In this document: positions 60,990-64,000 of the stretch, piece by piece
Layout of the letters: each line of letters begins with the position of its first letter
Position numbering within the stretch: the first letter of the stretch is position 1
From: Thiohalophilus sp.
Lineage (GTDB): Bacteria; Pseudomonadota; Gammaproteobacteria; UBA6429; Thiohalophilaceae
Reading direction: 5' to 3'
DNA length: 64,000 nucleotides
Assembly: GCF_034521165.1 (NCBI RefSeq)
Contig: NZ_JAXHMV010000001.1
Coordinates: forward strand, 186,001-250,000
The notes under the pieces: model-generated
What the model was told of the DNA's origin: nothing
What the model saw: only the letters and a program-made list of their open reading frames with translations
Databases searched by the model: none
Position numbers and translations under genes: made by a program

Positions 60990-62119
60990 GCACGCCCTCC
61001 CCGGGCGTGCCGGGCGAGCACCGTCAGCCACTGATCCACCGTGCGGCGATTCAGCGCCTCGGCCGCCTCGCGGGCATGGCTGCTTTTCCGCTGCCACACG
61101 GCGGCGGGTTCCGCGACCAGGGAGGTGAGCGCGTCGGCGACGGACTGACCCGCCGGCAGCGTAAACAGCCCGTCGGCAAGATCAGGCCAGTCGTGGATGC
61201 CGGCATGCTCGGACACCAGCGCCGGCCGTCCTCGGGCCATGGCCTCCAGGGCGATGGTGCCGAAGGTCTCCATGTGGGAGGGCAGGACCAGCAGGCTGGA
61301 TTCGTCGATCAACGCGCGCAGCGCCTCGCGGCTGAGCCAGCCGCGATAGCTGAGGTTGTCGAGTTCGTCGGCGGCCGCCTGCACGCTCTTTCGCAGCGGG
61401 CCATCGCCGCCGATGACGAATTGCAGCGCGGGGTGTTGGCGGGCGGCGTCGATAAAACTGTCGATGTTCTTCTCCGCCGCCAGCCGCCCGGCGAAGCACA
61501 CTTGCCGCAGTGCGGTCGGCGATGCCGCCGCCGGCGTGTTGAGAAAGCCGGGTTCCAGCGGCGTGCCCATAACGTCCACGGCGGGCGCGCCCAGGGCGGT
61601 CACGTCATCGGCCAGGCCGCTGTTGTTGACAAGCACCGTGCCGCTGCGGCGGCTGATGAAACGGTTGGCGCCCCGCATGAAGCCGTTGACGATCCGCTTC
61701 TTGAGCGGCCCCCAGTACAGGTCGGCCAGGCCCTCGAAATCGGTGTGATAGGCCGAGATGAACCCGCAGCGGTGCCGGCGCGCCGCCCACATGCCAAGCA
61801 GGCCGAAAGGGCCAGGCGTGACGCAGACGATAATGTTCGGTCGCAACGCCCGCAGCTGGCGTCGGATGCGGGGCAGGCTGGGGGTCACCAGCTGCTGGGT
61901 GGGGTCGCCCGGCAGTGGCACGGACAGCAGGCTGAAGCGGCCCCGCGGGCGCGGCTGGATGACCTCGGCGGCCTCGACACGCGGCAGCAGATGCGGCAGC
62001 AGATCATGGTAATAGGCCCCGGTGCCGTTGCGTTCCGGCAGGGAGTCGGAGAAGAAGGCAATGCGCAGAGACGCCACGGGCAGGGCCTCATCGCTGGGCG
62101 GGTTGGGCGGATGATTCAC
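60986..62119 (-). CDS. GT4-type glycosyltransferase
   Basis: 377 residues with the GT-B fold. N-terminal half: LRIAFFSDSLPERNGTGAYYH and IVCVTPGPFGLLGMWAAR; C-terminal half: VCFAGRLAAEKNIDSFIDAA, FVIGGDGPLRKSV and the donor-binding LLVLPSHMETFGTIALEAMA. Transfers a nucleotide-activated sugar to a cell-envelope acceptor. Start overlaps the sulfotransferase stop (ATGA) and the stop overlaps the deacetylase start. Confidence 0.88.
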   Translation of the reverse strand: MNHPPNPPSDEALPVASLRIAFFSDSLPERNGTGAYYHDLLPHLLPRVEAAEVIQPRPRGRFSLLSVPLPGDPTQQLVTPSLPRIRRQLRALRPNIIVCVTPGPFGLLGMWAARRHRCGFISAYHTDFEGLADLYWGPLKKRIVNGFMRGANRFISRRSGTVLVNNSGLADDVTALGAPAVDVMGTPLEPGFLNTPAAASPTALRQVCFAGRLAAEKNIDSFIDAARQHPALQFVIGGDGPLRKSVQAAADELDNLSYRGWLSREALRALIDESSLLVLPSHMETFGTIALEAMARGRPALVSEHAGIHDWPDLADGLFTLPAGQSVADALTSLVAEPAAVWQRKSSHAREAAEALNRRTVDQWLTVLARHARGGRA

Positions 62120-63297
62120 TCGGGCACTCCGACTCGTTGTGGTAGATCAAGAAGACGATAGTAAGGGGGCAGCAGCCGTTGCGCCAACTCCTCGGCAGGA
62201 ATGGCCAGGTCCCCGCTACGGTGTTGATGGCGACTGCGGCCGGTGCTCGCGGGGAGCCCCGCCAGATGGGCGGCCAGCGCATCGCCGACGGGCAGCGCCA
62301 GTTGCGCCAGCAGCGCGCGGATCACCGCCGCCTGGGCGCGGCGCAGATCGGCCATGTCCACCACGACGGCGCGCTGCTCGGGCCAGTCGGGCAGTATATC
62401 GGCCATGTGTTGCAGGGAGGCCTCGAACTGATCCAGAAAAATCCGCTGCAACGCCTCGCCGTCGACCCGGGCGCCGAACAGGGCCTGGGCGCTGCGGATC
62501 GAGCTGATCTGGGAGCTGAGGGCCGATGTCGGCTCGCGCACACACAGAATGAATCGCGCCTGCGGACAGATCTGCCTCAGGCCCTGGATCCAGCTGCCGA
62601 ACGCGGCGTTTTTGGAAAGCAGTCGCCGCTGCCCGCCATCCGCATAAATATGACGCTGCAGGCAGCGATGGTAGAACCGCAGCATCCGTTGCCGCCGCCC
62701 TGGCGGCATGTCGTCATCCATATGGCCAAGCTGACGCAGCCCTGGCGCCGCCGGAAAGGCCAGCAGCAGAATGAAACAGCCACCGGCGGGCAGCAGCGCA
62801 AGATAGTCTTCCTCGGCCGCTTCCATGCCCACTTCGTGAATGTCCGCCAGCTCGCCGGCCAGGCGTCGGGTCAGCGCCCGCAGGCCGCGCGCCACAAAAC
62901 CCCCGAGCCGCCGATCAAGCGCCGCGCACAGCTCCACTATCCGGCGCTGCAGAATCGAGGGCGCCAGCAAGGCCTCCCAGGTGGTGATCGTGGTGTAGCG
63001 GGACTGCTCGGTGGCCAGCGTCCGGTGCAGGAACGTGGTGCCGCTGCGGGGAATACCGGTAATGAACAGCGCCTGCCCGATCTCCACCCGCCGGTAGCGG
63101 GGAAACAAAACCTCGTCCAGCAACAGACAGACGCCGTGGATGCCCTGAACCAGCACAAACAGCGGAAAACCGAGCACAAGCATCACCAGCCGGCGGGGCC
63201 GTAGCGGCGCGCAGGGGTGGCGCCAGCCGGCCAGCGCCTGAAGCCACCAGCCCAGGTGCCTTGGAAGGCTTTCCAGCAGTACGCGCAGTGTGATCAT
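62116..63297 (-). CDS. PAPS-dependent sulfotransferase-family protein
   Basis: 393 residues. The 5'-phosphosulfate-binding loop is IPRSGTTFLHRTLATE (about residue 82) and the 3'-phosphate-binding motif FILCVREPTSALSSQISSI (about 255). N-terminal hydrophobic segment (LVMLVLGFPLFVLVQGIHG) may anchor it to the membrane. Should add sulfate to a sugar or lipid hydroxyl, but the acceptor is unknown. Overlaps by ATGA with the GT4 gene downstream and the GtrA gene upstream. Confidence 0.86.
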   Translation of the reverse strand: MITLRVLLESLPRHLGWWLQALAGWRHPCAPLRPRRLVMLVLGFPLFVLVQGIHGVCLLLDEVLFPRYRRVEIGQALFITGIPRSGTTFLHRTLATEQSRYTTITTWEALLAPSILQRRIVELCAALDRRLGGFVARGLRALTRRLAGELADIHEVGMEAAEEDYLALLPAGGCFILLLAFPAAPGLRQLGHMDDDMPPGRRQRMLRFYHRCLQRHIYADGGQRRLLSKNAAFGSWIQGLRQICPQARFILCVREPTSALSSQISSIRSAQALFGARVDGEALQRIFLDQFEASLQHMADILPDWPEQRAVVVDMADLRRAQAAVIRALLAQLALPVGDALAAHLAGLPASTGRSRHQHRSGDLAIPAEELAQRLLPPYYRLLDLPQRVGVPE

Positions 63298-63737
63298 TGA
63301 TCGTCGAAGACCAGCTTGTGGGAGACGAAAAAATTGAAGCCCATGCCCACCATGCCGCCCAGCCAGACGCCGAGCAGGGGCAGCCAGAAATCGACACCGG
63401 GCTTGAGACCGGCCTGCCTCCCCAGCATCACCACCAGCGCGAACACCCCATAATTGAGCAGCCCACCGCCGGAGAAAACCACATAAAAGCGCCCCAGGTC
63501 ATGAAGTATCGTGCGGAAGCGCTCGTGCTGATGGAAGGTGAAATGCCGATTGAGGAAATAGCCCGCGGTCATCGCGGCGAGATAGGAAAACAGCCGGGAG
63601 ATAAAGATATCCACCCCCGCCCCTTCGTGCAGTCCATACAGCAGGCCAATGTCGATCAGGGCGATGCTGCCGGCTACCATCGTAAAGCGGGCGAAAGTGG
63701 ACCGTCGGCTGGTGGATCGAATGATACGAGCGAACAT
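63294..63737 (-). CDS. GtrA-family membrane protein
   Basis: 147 residues with four hydrophobic helices (VAGSIALIDIGLLYGLHEG, RLFSYLAAMTAGYFLNRHFTF, LLNYGVFALVVMLG, WLPLLGVWLGGMVGMGFNFFVS). The NRHFTF and NFFVSHKLVF ends of helices are diagnostic of GtrA/DPMS proteins, which flip or position lipid-linked sugars. First gene of the four-gene coupled set. Confidence 0.9.
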   Translation of the reverse strand: MFARIIRSTSRRSTFARFTMVAGSIALIDIGLLYGLHEGAGVDIFISRLFSYLAAMTAGYFLNRHFTFHQHERFRTILHDLGRFYVVFSGGGLLNYGVFALVVMLGRQAGLKPGVDFWLPLLGVWLGGMVGMGFNFFVSHKLVFDDQ

Positions 63738-63870
63738 GCTGGGCTTATGCGGTAAGGGTGGTGGACAGCGGAGACTCTAACGATTCGGCGAGGGGAAAGC
63801 CAGCTCGCATCCTGTCTCGGTCTACAGGTTTGCCGGCACCAGTGTAGAGCGGCCTGTATTGACCTCGGGC

Positions 63871-64000
63871 ATGGTGGCGTCGACCCGCCAGACGCAAGAC
63901 CCGGTGGTGATCAAGAGGATTCTCGATCACTTGAAGAGTAAAGACGAAACCCGCGAGCCCTTCCCGTTACCCGAAAGCCGGGCGCCACCTGGCACGCTAT
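63871..64000 (+). pseudogene. Transposase-like C-terminal tail, cut by the window end
   Basis: The plus-strand frame from 63871 reads MVASTRQTQDPVVIKRILDH then LKSKDETREPFPLPESRAPP. This resembles the end of IS91-type or similar transposases (DPVVI..IL.HL ... RAPP). The rest is missing upstream (the adjacent sequence is not similar), so it is a remnant, or an intact element continues beyond 64000. Family call is tentative. Confidence 0.4.

Noticed and set aside
63745..63930. 61-codon minus-strand ORF upstream of the GtrA gene
   Set aside because: Lacks a Shine-Dalgarno or family match and overlaps the transposase-like tail on the other strand.

Overview
This window is a chromosome segment from a free-living, GC-rich gammaproteobacterium. 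The evidence is gene order. It carries the full queG / nnr-tsaE-amiC-mutL-miaA-hfq-hflX-hflK-hflC-yjeT-(hisZ)-purA block, then rnr-rlmB-rpsF-rpsR-DUF2232-rplI-dnaB-alr, ypjD/CNNM next to ffh-rpsP-rimM-trmD-rplS, ogt-xerD-dsbC, and mutS-fdxA. The hisZ-purA junction after hflC, the use of an AddAB-type rather than RecBCD-type recombination nuclease, and modABC point to a Pseudomonas/Chromatiales-like lineage. That placement is inference; the window has no 16S rRNA.

Layout. 1-941: C-terminal part of a diguanylate cyclase. 1115-1615: exported HbpS/GlcG-like protein. 1622-15705: tRNA modification, cell-wall, mismatch-repair and RNA-chaperone superoperon, ending in hisZ and purA. 15706-16400: repeat-rich gap. 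16401-18897: molybdate transporter modABC (minus strand). 19114-20427: type II NADH dehydrogenase. 20569-20655: tRNA-Leu(CAG) with a strong promoter and terminator. 20790-23963: RNase R and RlmB. 23964-24700: nine-copy tandem REP array. 24851-29651: S6/S18/L9, DnaB, alanine racemase. 29684-33341: degenerate GGDEF protein, DUF3429 membrane protein, small lipoprotein, soluble PDC-sensor protein. 33543-34907: radA. 35157-38529: PilZ, FHA, CNNM/CorC-type transporter, YpjD. 38770-43179: metallo-hydrolase, then ffh-rpsP-rimM-trmD-rplS. 43191-46407: exported TPR protein, M23-type protein, orphan FliL-like protein. 46519-48770: ogt, xerD, dsbC. 48963-59549 (minus strand): cnoX, addA, addB, fdxA, mutS. 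59708-64000: a probable acquired patch, in which a broken integrase and a transposase-like tail bracket four translationally coupled envelope genes (GtrA, sulfotransferase, GT4 glycosyltransferase, polysaccharide deacetylase-like).

Most of the window is conserved housekeeping. The unusual material is (i) several families of short palindromic repeats in nearly every gene-free gap, including MITE-like elements with CTGGAAA.. ends, a 74-bp REP array and heptad tandem repeats; (ii) a GGDEF protein that has lost its active site but kept the c-di-GMP inhibitory-site motif; (iii) a transcription terminator lying inside the presumed 5' coding region of the gene after rplS; and (iv) the putative sulfated-glycan/glycolipid cassette beside mutS. 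I saw no CRISPR array, toxin-antitoxin pair, prophage or restriction system.
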